A DNA stretch of 64,000 nt from Alviniconcha marisindica (GCA_018857735.1 JABMCL010002100.1:422501-486500), one strand, 5' to 3'. Positions 33,575-48,600 are shown, counted from the stretch's first letter. A program made the numbers and translations. The notes: generated by a model not told the origin, from the sequence alone.

Positions 33575-36097
33575 TTACACACTGGTTTCCTTCTTGAACA
33601 GGTCCGAATGTTCCTTTGTCTGGGGCAGCCAGACGTTGTCAAAGCTGTCCTCCTCCTCAGAACTGGAGGAGGTGTCGTCGCCCATGTCACAGAACCCACT
33701 CTGCGTAAGGCGATCATACTCGCTCAGCGAGCGTGGCAACCAGAACGCTTTTTGGGCAAGTTCATCACTTTCACTGGCCTGCTTGATCAGTTTTGTCATC
33801 ACTTTGTCCCGGTAATTGTGGTTGACATAAGCGTACGCCACCTTGGCGGGGCGACCTCTGAACTGTTCCTCCCAGCCCAGAGAGCGCTGTTTTGTCATAC
33901 CTCCTTGCCCGCGCCGGTAGCCGTACCTGTCACGCGAACGATGCTTTTTTCGGTGCGTGGGATCAGAGTGATGATCAGAGTCTATGGATCGAGCCTTCTT
34001 GGCTTGAGACTGCGAGTCAGAGTCTTGAGCCGCAAACTGCCCATCGTAGGACGAGGGAGTAGCGGTGATGTCAGAAACAACGGGGCTCTTGGAGCCATCA
34101 CCTCCGAGACCAATGCCAGCGCCAACACTGTTGACCCCGCCGCTGGTGGCTCGGTGCAGGTTGTTGCTGTGGTTGCTGTAGCGGGAGTGACGCCGATGCC
34201 GACTGCTGGCATCGGAGCTATCGCCCGACATGGGCTGGGCGTGATGGCTGTAGGCGGGGTTGTGATGGGGGTGGGGGTAGTACATGAAGCCGTGCAGCCC
34301 ACTCACCACAGGGCTGATGGAGCGGGCCACGGCGTGCGACGGGCCATAGTGGGTGTACGCATGACTGACAGGGATATTGCACAAGTGAGGCTGGAGGTAG
34401 TTTGCATGCACACAAGTTTCGTACCCTGGGTAGGGCGGGGCCTGACACCCATACTGTCCCACCCCTTGCCCCGGGATCCCCGCGGGCCCGTCCACGAACA
34501 CCCCACAGTTCTCCGCCGTGACCACACCCTCCGATGGGGGACTAGACAGCATGTTGGTGGGAGCAGGGACAGAGTCACCCTTGCCGTGTCGAGGCAGGGT
34601 GTTACTGCTGCGGGGCTGCACAGGAGTAAAAGCGCTGGTGTGAGCCCCTAACGAGCATGAGCTGGATGTGCGTTGGTGCTGAGGTAGGTGCGGTTGCTGT
34701 GCGGTGTGTGACATCACCAAATGTTGAGACCCTGCTGGCGATGCGTGAGAACGAGAAGGGCTGGGGGAGTGGCCCCCACGCCCGTAAACACCTCCGTCTG
34801 AGCGGTAGCCCACCGGGGACGGAGCGTGTGCGTGTGCAGAAATCAAGGCAGCTGTTGTGGTGTTGCTGACGTGGGAGTGGGGTGGCCCCTGACCGGGTGC
34901 GTGGCTGTAGTTGTGGTGGTTGAGGTTGGGGTTGGACGATGATGAGGCGTTGTCATAGCCACCGCTGGAGAGGTTCTTGCCGCTGCCCCGGTCTTTGGGC
35001 TGGATCTGAATCTCGATGCTGAGATGGGTGTTGGCATCGCTCCCAGTGCCTTGGCTCATCTGGTGGCTGAGCTCTGCTGAGGACATGTTGTCAGTCAGAC
35101 TGGCATTGATGTCTTTGTTGACGTCCTTGTTCATCACCTTGTGCTGGCGGTTCTTCTGCCAGAACTTGCGGGCTGCCCCGTTCTGCCGTGGGTTGTAGAA
35201 GTTGGGGAAACCTTCCTGGGCGGAGCCGCACGACACCTCCGTCAGCGAGGAGGCTGGCAGTGACACCAAGTTGATGTTACTGTTGTTAGTCTGTTTGTTC
35301 ATGTTGTTCTTCATATTGCACGCCTTGGTGATGTTGGACGATTTCTGTGAGTACACAGACACATCCATGTTACTGTTGGATTTAACCACAACCCCGTTGG
35401 GCTGGTTCTGTGGAGTGGAGGGCTCGGAGGTCTGCTGGGGCTGCTCCGCTGCCGCCACTGGCCCACTGTAAGTGGCTGGGGGTCCAAAACCAAAGCATCG
35501 TTTCCAGCTACTACATGAGTCATTGCGCGTGAAACAGAAGTAGGTCAGCATGAAAATGCCAAAGATGGCGCTGACAAGGCCATACAGATAGCTGAAGATA
35601 AGCTCCTGGTAGGGTATGATGGCATGGAAAGGGCGCGCTATGGCCAGCGCACCACACACCCACATCACTATGTACAGAAACAGCGTAGCCACCAATGCTC
35701 TCAACTGAGTGATGGGACGGCGCTCTGCATCAGGCAAGCTGATTGTTGACCTGTTATCATCGTCCTCATCTTCCTCATCCATCCCTGCTCTGCTGCTTGC
35801 CCCAACACCGCTTCTCCGAACACCACCGCCACCGTTAGCACTGACATTGCGGCTGCGACGGTTGGAGTTTTCCATGTCATGTGTGACACTCTGAACATCC
35901 AGGTTGGTGTCAGCCTGATTGGGAACCAGCTCAATCTCGTTGGTGTGCACTTCCTCCGTCTCATCCGAATCATTGAGGGTCGCAGTAGCCTGGGTGTGCA
36001 CCACACAGGAGATGCGCATGAAGAAGATGAGGTTTGGGGGGAAAAAGGGGATGGAATGGGCTCCCAGGCCGGAACAATGAAACACAACAAGTGCTCA
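33575..36097 (-). CDS. ADGRA3: ADGRA last exon: TM5, ICL3, TM6, TM7, cytoplasmic tail, stop
   Basis: TM5 ([20 protein letters not shown]) matches SLGAFYIP...LI of GPR124. An acidic ICL3 (DEEDEDDDN), TM6 ([20 protein letters not shown]), TM7 ([20 protein letters not shown]) and a His/Ser/Asn-rich tail follow. Near the end, [17 protein letters not shown] resembles the ADGRA3 segment RRAYLAYRERQYN, and the end is ETSV followed by TAA (33575-33577). The long plus-strand frame at 33563-34651 is its antisense shadow. The acceptor GTGAG at 36098-36099 fits the incoming phase 2 but opens a different frame (...VPAWEP) from the TM5 frame. The acceptor is weak. Confidence 0.85.
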
Positions 36098-39000
36098 CTC
36101 ACCATAAAACAATGAACACAACAAAATGCACACTGACACCATGACAGATTAACACAACAAAATGCACACTGACACCATGACAGATTAACACAACAAAATG
36201 CACACTGACACCATGACAGATTAACACAACAAAATGCACACTGACACCATGACAGATGTAACACAACAAAATGCACACTGACACCATGACAGATGTAACA
36301 CAACAAAAGGCAAACTGACACCACCACAGATGTAACAACAAAATGCACACTGACACCATGACAGATGTAACAACAAAATGCACACTAACACCATCACTGA
36401 GGTAACACAAACCAGGCTAGGAAACCACTAAAACACAACATAATGCAAACTGACGCCATGACAGATTAACACAAACGAGGCCAGGCCAGGAAACAAGTGA
36501 AACACAACAAAATGCACACTGACACCATGACAGATGGAACACAAACAAGGCCAGGCCAGGTGGTCAATGAAGATGAGGAGTTATGAAATACTTCAGCTGA
36601 CTGCCCAAAGCAACTCAAACTAATGCTTCCTTGCAGAAACACAAGGGTTAGTTAGTAATTGGATTTTAACATCCTGCTAACTGCACAGGGCCACCTCAGG
36701 ATGATCAAACTCTGCCATAAGCAACTGCATATGTAAACATTTTCTCACATGAAATCTGCAAAATTAATCCATACAGAAATATAAAACAAAGCATATACAT
36801 GTACACAAATATCAAATTACATTTTCAAAGAGAGAGTCCTGTCAATATTGCCCGTGTTAAAACAAAAACAAAAAACCAGTCTATAAGGCTAGGACATGCT
36901 AGCCATCAACCATTCTGTCTCCTTTATCAATACCAGATTTAAAAGATAAAAATAACTTGTTTTATAAATGAATGGACAAACAAAAAAAATGGACAAAAAA
37001 ATGTTTTTTAAAATTATATAAATGAATGGTGGTAAATAAATAAAACATTGGTGGGCTATGCATAACATCAGAAGCCAATGCATAACCCAGACACTTACTC
37101 CCCCCACACCCACACCCCCACCACAGGGACTGCAACCTCACAGCCCAGTTTCATGACCATCTCACCAGACACTTCAATCCTAAAGAACCAACCAGGACCA
37201 CAAGATAAATGTGCCACTCACTACTCAGTGCCGAGGTAGTGGTTCAGGTTGACGGCAGCGGTGATGCCGCAGATGATGATGGGAACCCCCCAACCCAGGA
37301 AGTAGAAACGGAGGATGGGTTTGGGAGGAAGCGGCATCGACACGGGCTCTGGCGGTGGTGATGGAGGCCGGTCTGCCTTTGTAAATTTCTTGTACATGTT
37401 GCTGCAACAGAGGTAACAGAGACAGCTGCACAGGGGTAGCAACTGTGGAAACCTTGTAACACACTTGTTTAGAACAAAACTCTGTCACAAAGTGATCTAA
37501 ATGTCCCTCCCTTCTGTTCCTATGTCCTGTAGAGTTCTCTTTGTGCTTAAAAAGAAGCATATCTAATAGTTTCAGCTGCTCTGTTTTCACGTACTGCAGA
37601 GTTCTCTTTGCGCTTAAAAAGAAGCATATCTAATAGTTTTAGCTGCTCTGTTATAAAGGGTTTTACTCCATCAAAAAAAGGTATGACCATTAGTGGAAAC
37701 ATGAACCAGAATCCAGGGTAACACATCATCCATACATTGCTTTTTTGCAGTTGCCTTGTGTGTACTCACTTAGACATGACAGTGATACACACTTCATACC
37801 ACTCTCCTCCAACTGCCCTATAGTCACTTAGATGTAAAAGTGAAACACACATTATACCACTCTTCTACAATATTGTTCCATGTGTACTCACTCAGAAGTG
37901 ATGGTGACACACACTGTGACACTGATATACAATGTCATGCCACTCTTCTATAACTGCTCCGCATGTATTCACTTAGATGTGACACTGATATACACATATC
38001 ATGCCACTCTTTTATAACCACTCCACGGCTATTCTCTCAGATGTGACACTGATATGCACATATCCTGCCACTCTTCTATAACCACTCCATGGGTATTCAT
38101 TTAGATGTGACGCTGATATATACACATATCATACCACTCTTCTATAACTGCTCCATGGGTATTCACTTAGATGTGACGCTGATATACACAGATCATACCA
38201 CTCTTCTATAACCACTCCATGGGTATTCATTTAGATGTGACACTGATATATACACATATCATACCACTCTTCTATAACCGCTCCATGGGTATTCACTTAC
38301 ATGTGACACTGACACACACATATCATACCACTCTTCTATAACCGCTCCATGGGTATTCATTTAGATGTGACACTGAAACACACATATCATACCACCCTCC
38401 TATGACAGCTCCATGTGGGCTCACTTCCGTTATGCATGACAGTGACAGGCACTTCACGCAACTCTTCCCCAACTGCCCCGCATGTACTCACTTGGACGTA
38501 ATGGTGATCCAGAAAGTGGCAGCCAGGGTGAAGTAGTGGAGGCAGATGCCAGTGACCTGACAGGGAACCTGCATGTCGGTGCGGTTGATGCCCAGCACAA
38601 AGCTCAGCAGCAGCAGCACCATGGCCAAACTGATGTTGACCACCGAGTGCTTCATCTTCTTGGGGGACAGGATCACTCTGCAGACAACACACAAGGTCAC
38701 CAGCCTGAGTGCTGCTGCTGCGGTGGCGGCGGCGGCAAAAGGCGGTGCTTGACATACCTGCGTTCCTTGTTCCATGAACAGCCCCTCAAGCTGCTGGAAG
38801 CAAGGCTTAACCCTTTCAGTGCCAGGGGGAGGAATTACTGCCGTGCAGGTCTCTGCCAGAGAACTGCAAGGTTGTGAGTGGGAAATATAAAATATCTAGC
38901 TCTCCCCACTGGCAAACAGAGCACGCAGTAACAAAATCTTCTTCTTCTTCTTCTTCTTCAAACGTTTACTCACTTATCCTTCAAGTGATTCCACAGTCAG

Positions 39001-39132
39001 CAGGAAAACAGGAAGCACACAAATTCTGCCAGTGAAATATTTTGGGTGGTGGGCAATAAAGTTGGAACCCTAATCCCCACCCCACCCCCACAAAACCACC
39101 TTTCTGACACACACAAAATCTAACATTTTGCT

Positions 39133-39163
<31 letters not shown>

Positions 39164-39292
39164 GCACGCACGTGAGTGTACACACACACACATGTACACA
39201 CACACACATACGCATGTGCATGCTCGCACGCACATACACACACACACACAAACATACGCTTGTACACACACACACGCATGTATGCACACATG

Positions 39293-39323
<31 letters not shown>

Positions 39324-39663
39324 TCCACAAAATGAACTATTTCTGGAAGGTCGGGGGCATGGGATAGTCTGCAGACTGACCTGAAGCAGGAGGTGTAGGT
39401 GCAGAACACCAGCAACAGACACAAGATACAGACACAGCTGCCCACATAGATCACAGGCTCCATCAGAAGAACTGACGGCTTCTCGGACAGATCCTGCACA
39501 AAGAATAACACAATTATGCTTATATGTCAACAACTGACAAGATAAAGACACAGCTGCCCACACAGTTTCCATCTGGTAGACAATTTCACGTACCTAAATC
39601 AAATACAGTTCTGTTCTGCAGTCAACAGCATTCCTGAACAGATAAGTCTGTTCAAACCTCAGA

Positions 39664-39711
<48 letters not shown>

Positions 39712-40372
39712 TGTTAATGTTAAGCCACATTTTAATTTCTCTGATGAGATAATAAAGTAATCTTGAATCTTGAATAGATCGCAGGATCCATCAAAATAAC
39801 TTACTGCTTCTCAGACAGATCCTGCACAAAGAATAACAGGACCACACACACAAATAACCACCAGCCACAGAAAATACACAGAGTCTATGCAGCTACCCAC
39901 ATGCTCTGTCAGAAAAAAAGACATCATCTACAAATAATCGTCAACTGCAATACGTAAGAATCACAACCTGCAGTATATGCAACTATGCTTTTGTCAGTAA
40001 GACAGATAACAGGCATCAGTTTATACTGATGACAGCAAGGTATGAAAGATGGCATACACAGATTTCCATCCTCAATTATGAAAGACAGCTGAAATCAGTG
40101 TCCAACCCCTTTGATTTCCAAAATAAAAATGATAAACGAATTGTTTGTAAACCACAGACCTCTAACATAAAATAGATTCCAGCACTCAGTCTAAAAATCT
40201 AATTTAAACACGCACATTAAGACACCTGACCACAAGTGGAAAACAACAATAACGATGATTACAAGCAATTCAAACAACAAGAAGCCAAACAGCAAGGCCT
40301 GCATACGAATGCACACACACTGTCACACCTCCCCCACCCCCCCTACACACACATGCACTCACACACATACAT

Positions 40373-40412
<40 letters not shown>

Positions 40413-40572
40413 ACACACACACACACCACACACACGCACGCACACACACACACACACACTGTCATACCCCCACCACACACATGTACCACACATACACACT
40501 GTCATCCCCCCCCCCAACACACACCACACACACTGTCACACACACACATATATATTATACACATGCATGCAT

Positions 40573-40640
<68 letters not shown>

Positions 40641-41163
40641 TCATCCACACACGCACACACACACCACACACACTGTCACACACACATATATATTATACAC
40701 ATGCATGCATGCACTCACACACACACACACCACATCAGTCAACTGATACAATATAACTTAAAAACCAGTTGGATGGGATAGAAAGTTTGCTAGCAGCACA
40801 GATAGCAAAGACTGGTAAGAAATGAGAATCTGACCTCTATGACGGCAAAGTATGAAAGATGGTAGACGTGGAGCAGAGTGTGGTTGCCTTTCCTCTCAAT
40901 GATCTGACAACCGTCCGTGCGCCAGTCTCCAAGCCCATCTGGTGAGAGAGAAAAAAGCACACAGAAATCATTATTACAAAAGTGAAAAGTAATGTTCACC
41001 TCTCCTTTCGCTTTAAAATTAATCCTGCTCTGACAGCTTCTTCTTCAAACCTTTATTCCCATTGTTGTTGTTGTTGTTTTTATGTGTGTATGTTTGGGGG
41101 GTGTGGGTGTGGGTGTTACATGTGTGCATGCATATGATGTCATGTGGGGTGTGTGTGGTGTGT

Positions 41164-41204
<41 letters not shown>

Positions 41205-44200
41205 TTTGCATGTGCATGCATGTGTACATGCATGCATGCATGTGTGTGGGGTAGGGTATGCATGTGGGAAAGGGCTGGGGGTGGTGCGGGGCTCCTGCGC
41301 ATTCTTTTTCTTTCTCTACCACTGTCATACTCTCTCCTGCTCACTGACCATTGGCAGAGAAGTCCCAGTAGGCAGCAGTGATAGGATTGTGGACACTGCT
41401 CGTACGCAGCACAAGCACCACAGGCTCCGTCAGGTTGGGCACAGGATGACCTGCAAACAGCACACCACAACGTTACCCCACCACTTTACCCACCACTGCA
41501 ACAGCAACACAACCATGATCCACATCAGCCCCCATCAAGCTAGCAACACAACCTGCTGCCAACAGCATGCTAGTTAAATGCAACCTTGGTTGTTTTGTTG
41601 CTACACACAAGAATAACAACAATACAAAGACCTTATTTTTTCTCTCATGTTCAGCATCTTGTTAATGAGATCAAAACACAGAAAACATTCAAATGACTGC
41701 TCATAGTCATGGGACACCCTGTTTTCAATTGTCCCATTAAGCACTTGTTGTGTTTTGTCCCACTAAGTAGTCTTTTTAACCTATTGTGTGCTTGGGTACT
41801 TTCTTCTTCTTCTTCTTCTTGTCAGAATGCTGGCTGTCAACTCTGTTTCAGACCTTTTTGTGCAATCTCATTACAGACATCTGGACCCTCACTATGACAA
41901 ACACAAGCTGATGAATGGCTGGCTAAGCTAAGAGCAACTTGGGCACTCTGCCTCCAAGTACATGCCCTATAATACCTGGCAACAGATGAAAAGGTCATTC
42001 CCACCACAAACCTACATCGCGGTATTTACGGTCACTTTACTGCCACATAAACCCAGGACTTCAGCCAGTGTTGCCGTTTATACTTATACACCTCTCCTGC
42101 TCTCAGCTCAGGCTCTTCACTGACAAAGGAGGCGTTCATTCTTAACTAGAGGGCACGTGCACTTCAGCAGAGTTCGCTGAATGCACAAATCCAGGTACGA
42201 AAAAGCACAACACCCTCACAACTGCGCGTACGCTGACGAACAGACACAATGAACATCCTTGGATGAATGGGGACAGAGAAGTGAGTGGCGGTGGGGCGTG
42301 TGCGGATGAGGTAACACACAGACACCCTCGTGTGTAAGGAGGCAGGTCAATACTACAGACGCATAACGCCGTGACTCACGTCCTGCTAGTGTACTGACCA
42401 ACACATACGTGCTGACCACATTATTTGGGGAGTACAGGGAGAAAGGAGTAAGACTGCATACACATGTGGTGCAGCAACACCCCTGCGCGTTGACCCACTA
42501 CTGCACTTATCCTGTTAAAGTGAAGGGGGGTGGGGGGGAGGGGGGGGGTTGGGGGGGAGGGGAGGGGGGGTATCAGATGCATTAACGTTCCAATGTACTA
42601 ACTCATTACTGCACTGATGATGCTGAACATGTAAAGGTGGACACTGAGACCCACTACAGCTGATGCTGAACAGATACAGGTGGATAGACACACAACACAT
42701 TAACATCCCTGTGTGCCAATGGACAGACACACAACATATTAACATCCCTGTGTGCCAGTGGACAGACACACAACACATTAACCTCCCTGTGTGCCAATGT
42801 ACCAACTCATTACTGAACTGATGATGCTGAACATGTAAAGGTGGACAGACACTGAGACCTGAGACAATACAGCAAGTTGAGTAACACTGCTGTCAACTTG
42901 GCAACGTGTCTATGAAACACACTTACATACCTGTGTGCTGATCACTACTGCACTGATGCTGAACCGGTGGAGGGGAACAGACATATGCAAACTACAACAC
43001 ATTAACATCCCTGTCTGCTGACCCACTACTGCACTGACAATGCTGAACAGGTGGGGATGGACACACACAGACTGATGATGCTGAACAGGTGGGGATGGAC
43101 ACACAGAACACAATGATAATGTCCCTGTACACTGATAATGCTGAACAGGTGGGGATGGACACACAGAGAACACAATGATTAACATCCCTGTGCACTGACA
43201 ATACTGAACAGGTGGGGATGGACACACACAGAGAACACAATGATTAATGTCCCTGTGCACTGACAATGCTGAACAGGTGGGGATGGACACACACAGAACA
43301 CAATGATTAATGTCCCTGTGCACTGACAATGCTGAACAGGTGAGGATGGACACACACAGAACACAATGATTAATGTCCCTGTGCACCAACAATGCTGAAC
43401 AGGTGGGATGGACACACACAGAACACAATGATTAATGTCCCTGTGCACTGACAATACTGAACAGGTGAGGATGGACACACACAGAACACAATGATTAATG
43501 TCCCTGTGCACCAACAATGCTGAACAGGTGGGGACGGACACACAGACAACACAATGATTAATCTCCCTGTGCACTGACAATGCTGAACAGGTGGGGATGG
43601 ACACACAGACAACACAATGATTAATGTCACTGTGCACTGATAATGCTGAACAGGTGAGGATGGACACACACAGAACACAATGATTAATGTCCCTGTGCAC
43701 CAACAATGCTGAACAGGTGGGGATGGACACACACAGAACACAATGATTAATGTCCCTGTGCACTGATAATGCTGAACAGGTGAGGATGGACACACACAGA
43801 ACACAATGATTAATGTCCCTGTGCACCAACAATGCTGAACAGGTGGGGATGGACACACACAGAACACAATGATTAATGTCCCTGTGCACTGACAATACTG
43901 AACAGGTGAGGATGGACACACACAGAACACAATGATTAATGACCCTGTGCACCAACAATGCTGAACAGGTGGGGACGGACACACAGACAACACAATGATT
44001 AATGTCCCTGTGCACTGACAATGCTGAACAGGTGGGGATGGACACACACAGAACACAATGATTAATGTCCCTGTGCACTGATAATGCTGAACAGGTGAGG
44101 ATGGACACACACAGAACACAATGATTAATGTCCCTGTGCACCAACAATGCTGAACAGGTGGGGATGGACACACAGACAACACAATGATTAATGTCCCTGT

Positions 44201-45329
44201 GCACCAACAATGCTGAACAGGTGGGGACGGACACACAGAAACACAATGATTAATGTCCCTGTGACTGACAATGCTGAACAGGTGGGATGGACACACAGAC
44301 AACACAATGATTAATGTCCCTGTGCACTGATAATGCTGAACAGGTGAGGATGGACACACACAGAACACAATGATTAATGTCCCTGTGCACCAACAATGCT
44401 GAACAGGTGGGGATGGACACACACAGAACACAATGATTAATGTCCCTGTGCACCAACAATGCTGAACAGGTGGGGATGGACACACACAGAACACAATGAT
44501 TAATGTCCCTGTGCACCAACAATGCTGAACAGGTGGGGATGGACACACAGACAACACAATGATTAATGTCCCTGTTCACTGACAATACTGAACAGGTGAG
44601 GATGGACACACACAGAACACAATGATTAATGTCCCTGTGCGCCAACAATGCTGAACAGGTGGGGATGGACACACAGACAACACAATGATTAATGTTCCCG
44701 TGCACCAACAATGCTGAACAGCACTGGGAACAGACCCATGAACAGGCTGACATCCATGTGGACTGCCACTTGTAAAGATGTCACTTGGGTTCAGAGAAGG
44801 GCAAGAAAGGAAGGAAACTACAGACAGACTGACATTCCAGATCATGTGTGCTGACTGACATAGCGATAAACAACATGTGGAGAAACAGGACAGAAAATGG
44901 AGAAAGGAATGACATAATGCATGTTACATACAAATACAATGATACCATACCAATTACCATGTCTACAGACTGACAAACCTCCATAAACACCTTCATATCA
45001 AGTGGAAAAGAAAAGATGCAAATGTGCAAACACAATCACACTGATGTGAACAGACTGACAGATGCTGGGACTGCAAAATTCCATGATGACAATGGGTTCT
45101 TAGCCTTTCTATGGCATAGTCATTTTCATCAGTTATGAGCTAGTTGCTACCCCCCCCCCCCCCCCCCCCCCACCCCCCCCCCCCCCCCCCCCCCCCCCCC
45201 ACACCCACACACACCACACTCTCTCACTCTCCCTCTCACACACCCCACACACACACACACACACCATCCCCTCATCACACCAACACACACACACACACAC
45301 ACATCTCTCTCCTCTCTCTCCACTCTTTC

Positions 45330-45369
<40 letters not shown>

Positions 45370-45416
45370 CTCCCTCTCTCTCTCATTCACACACACACAT
45401 CCTCTGTCCAAACACA

Positions 45417-45484
<68 letters not shown>

Positions 45485-45579
45485 CACCACCACCACCACA
45501 CACACGCACACACACACACACACACAGACCACCCTACACACACATCCTCTCTGTCTCAAACACACACTCACTCACTCAC

Positions 45580-45645
<66 letters not shown>

Positions 45646-48600
45646 ACACATGCATGCACGCATACACATGCGCACACACAAACACACACACATGTGCAGA
45701 TGCACACACACACATACACACACACACGCACACAGAGGTAATTCACAATCACAGAGACACTACAAACTATGACAGCAGCATTTTTTCTTCCACAGAACCA
45801 CCACACAGGGTTCTCCCACTCCCCACAGACACTGTGACATTCCTGATGCACACCAACCAACAGGCAAACTGACGTTCCCATAGAAATGCATACTGACCGA
45901 CAGACACACTGACAACACTGGACACTACAGTCCAGTTGCCACGAGCCAGGTTGGAGTCGCTGTGCTGGGAGGTAGTGGTGGGGAAGAGGTGACCATTTCG
46001 GAAAATGGTGATGAAAACACTGGTGTTGTTCTCGTCAATGATGCCTGCATCATGAAGCAGCGTCACTGGCAGGTCGATGGAAACATCGGTGTTCTGCAAC
46101 AATACAAAACACAGTAAATCACAAATGAAAAAGCATTAAGTGCAGTGCCATATTTCTTCATGCTGTGCGCATCTCCATCTGGCATGAAGTATGACTCATC
46201 TCTGCTTGCTGGCTGTTATCAGTCTTGCAGGCAGCAGTACAGGTGCTTGTTCAACAACCACACTGTATATCATATCAATTACTACTGTCCATCAACAGAA
46301 CATTCTGTTCACCATATAACAGCATCCACCACAACACTCTGTCTGCCATAGAAAAAAGAAAGACTAAAAATATATATAAAAATATATATATCAAAAACAG
46401 CAGCCATGCTGTCCACCATGTAACACAGTCCATCATGTAACATTGTACACCACACTCTGTCTTCCATGTAACACAATGTCCACCATGTAACAGCAGCTAT
46501 GCTTGTCCAATGTGCAACACTGGCTAATGAAGTATATAATGCTATTTATGACTGTCCAACATGAACCACTGCCTGTTTGTCCACCAAGTAACACTCATGC
46601 CAGCCATGTGACACAAGCTATGCTTGTCCACCAAGTAATATTCGTGTCAGCCATGTCACACCAGCTATGCTTATCCACCATGTAATACTCCATGTCCACC
46701 ATGTCAGCCATATCACACCAGCTATGCTTGTCCACCATGTAAATGTCCACCATGTCAGCCATGTCACACCAGCTATGCTTGTCCACCATGTAAATGTCCA
46801 CCATGTCAGCCATATCACACCAGCTATGCTTGTCCACCATGTAATACTGGTCAGCCATGTCACACCAGCTATGCTTGTCCACCATGTAAATGTCCCACTC
46901 CCCGCTATGCTTGTCCACCAGTAATATTGTCAGCCATGTCACACCAGCTATGTTCCACCATGTAATACTCCTGTCCACCATCGTCACACCAGCTATGCTT
47001 GTCCACCAGTAAATGTCAGCCATGTCACACCAGCTATGCTTATCCACCATGTAATACTCCATGTCCACCATGTCAGCCATATCACACCAGCTATGCTTGT
47101 CCACCATGTAATATCTGTGTCAGCCATGTCACACTAGCTATGTTTATCCACCATGTAATACTCCATGTCCACCATGTCAGCCATATCACTTCAGCTATGC
47201 TTGTCCACCATGTAATATTCTTGTCAGCCATGTCACACCAGCTATGCTTGTCCATCATGTAATACTCGTGTCAGCCATGTCACACCAGCTGTGCTTGTCC
47301 ACCACGTAATATTTGTGTCAGCCATGTCACACCAGCTATGTTTATCCACCATGTAGTACTCCATGTCCACCATGTCAGCCATATCACACCAGTTATGCTT
47401 GTCCACCATGTAATACTCTTGTCAGCCATGCCACACCAGCTATGCTTGTCCACCATGTAATACTCGTGTCAGCCATGTCACACTAGCTATGCTTGTCCAC
47501 CATGTAATACTTGTCAGCCATGCTATGCTTGTCCACCATGTAATACTCTTGTCAGCCATGCCACACCAGCTATGCTTGTCACTACTGTCAGCCATGTCAC
47601 ACCAGCTATGCTTGTCATTCTTGTCAGCCATGCTATGCTTGTCCATCACATAATACTCTTGTCAGCCATGTCACACCAGCTATGCTTGTCCATCATGTAA
47701 TACTCTTGTCAGCCATGCCACACCAACTATGCTTGTTCGCTATGTCACACAAGCTATATGCTTGTCCACCATGCAACACTGTCCTGCATTTAATGCCACT
47801 GACGCTTGTCCAACACAAACTACTAGCCATGTTCATCCACCATGTAACACTGTCCACCGCATGACAATCTGTCCAGCATGTACTAACAGAAAGTGAGAAA
47901 CACTGTCCATGCTGGTGGTGCAATGTGCCTGCCACGCACTGCTGTTCTCTGACTGCTTATGTTTGTTCCACATACTACAGTAAAGATCCAAACTCGTGTT
48001 CCACTTAACTATTACACAAATTATCCTTGTCCACAGTACAGTACTATCTTTGCATGTGTTCTCCTCAGCAATTATATTAGACTACTACTCTGAGGTCTAC
48101 CTGTTTTTGTAGAGCTCTATAAATAAATCTATAACAAACTGTAATTGACAGAGAATTTCAGCCTCCATTAAACTTAACTGCAACTATACCCTGATTTAGC
48201 AATTAAAATCTATATTATCAATTTTCATCTCCAAAAAGTAGCATGTTAAAATTTGGATGCATCATAGAGTAAAGTGTATTTGCGTGTATGTATGTGTGTG
48301 TGTGTGTGTATGTGTGCATGCATGCTTGCATACGTGCGTGTCTGTCTGTGATTATTTTATTTTTTAATTACAAAGCAAAACATCAATGCACACAACAGCT
48401 AATGCAGACCCAAGACTAACCTCTCCTGGAGAAGTTATTGGCCATGTTTAGCATTCACCACAGCAACCAATCCAGTCCAATATCCATGATTCACCACTGG
48501 GTCAGGGAGGTACTAATACTAACACCACCCATATGGCCCCAGCTGTGCACATCAAGTCATTCACAAGTGACCGGCTGGGTAACAACCACCAGACACCCCG

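Noticed and set aside
33563..34651. 362-codon plus-strand open frame
   Set aside because: Antisense shadow of the GC-rich ADGRA tail exon; the minus frame has family matches and the ETSV end.
36889..37113. Hydrophobic 74-codon minus frame as a missing TM5 exon
   Set aside because: AT-rich low-complexity sequence; TM5 is instead encoded at the start of the last exon (GLGAHSIP...).
43179..44557. Minus-strand open frames of 355 and 395 codons rich in Cys/Val/His
   Set aside because: They are the 63-bp tandem array read in frame (21-residue repeat, period a multiple of 3). No splice structure or homology supports them, and the array lies in an ADGRA intron.
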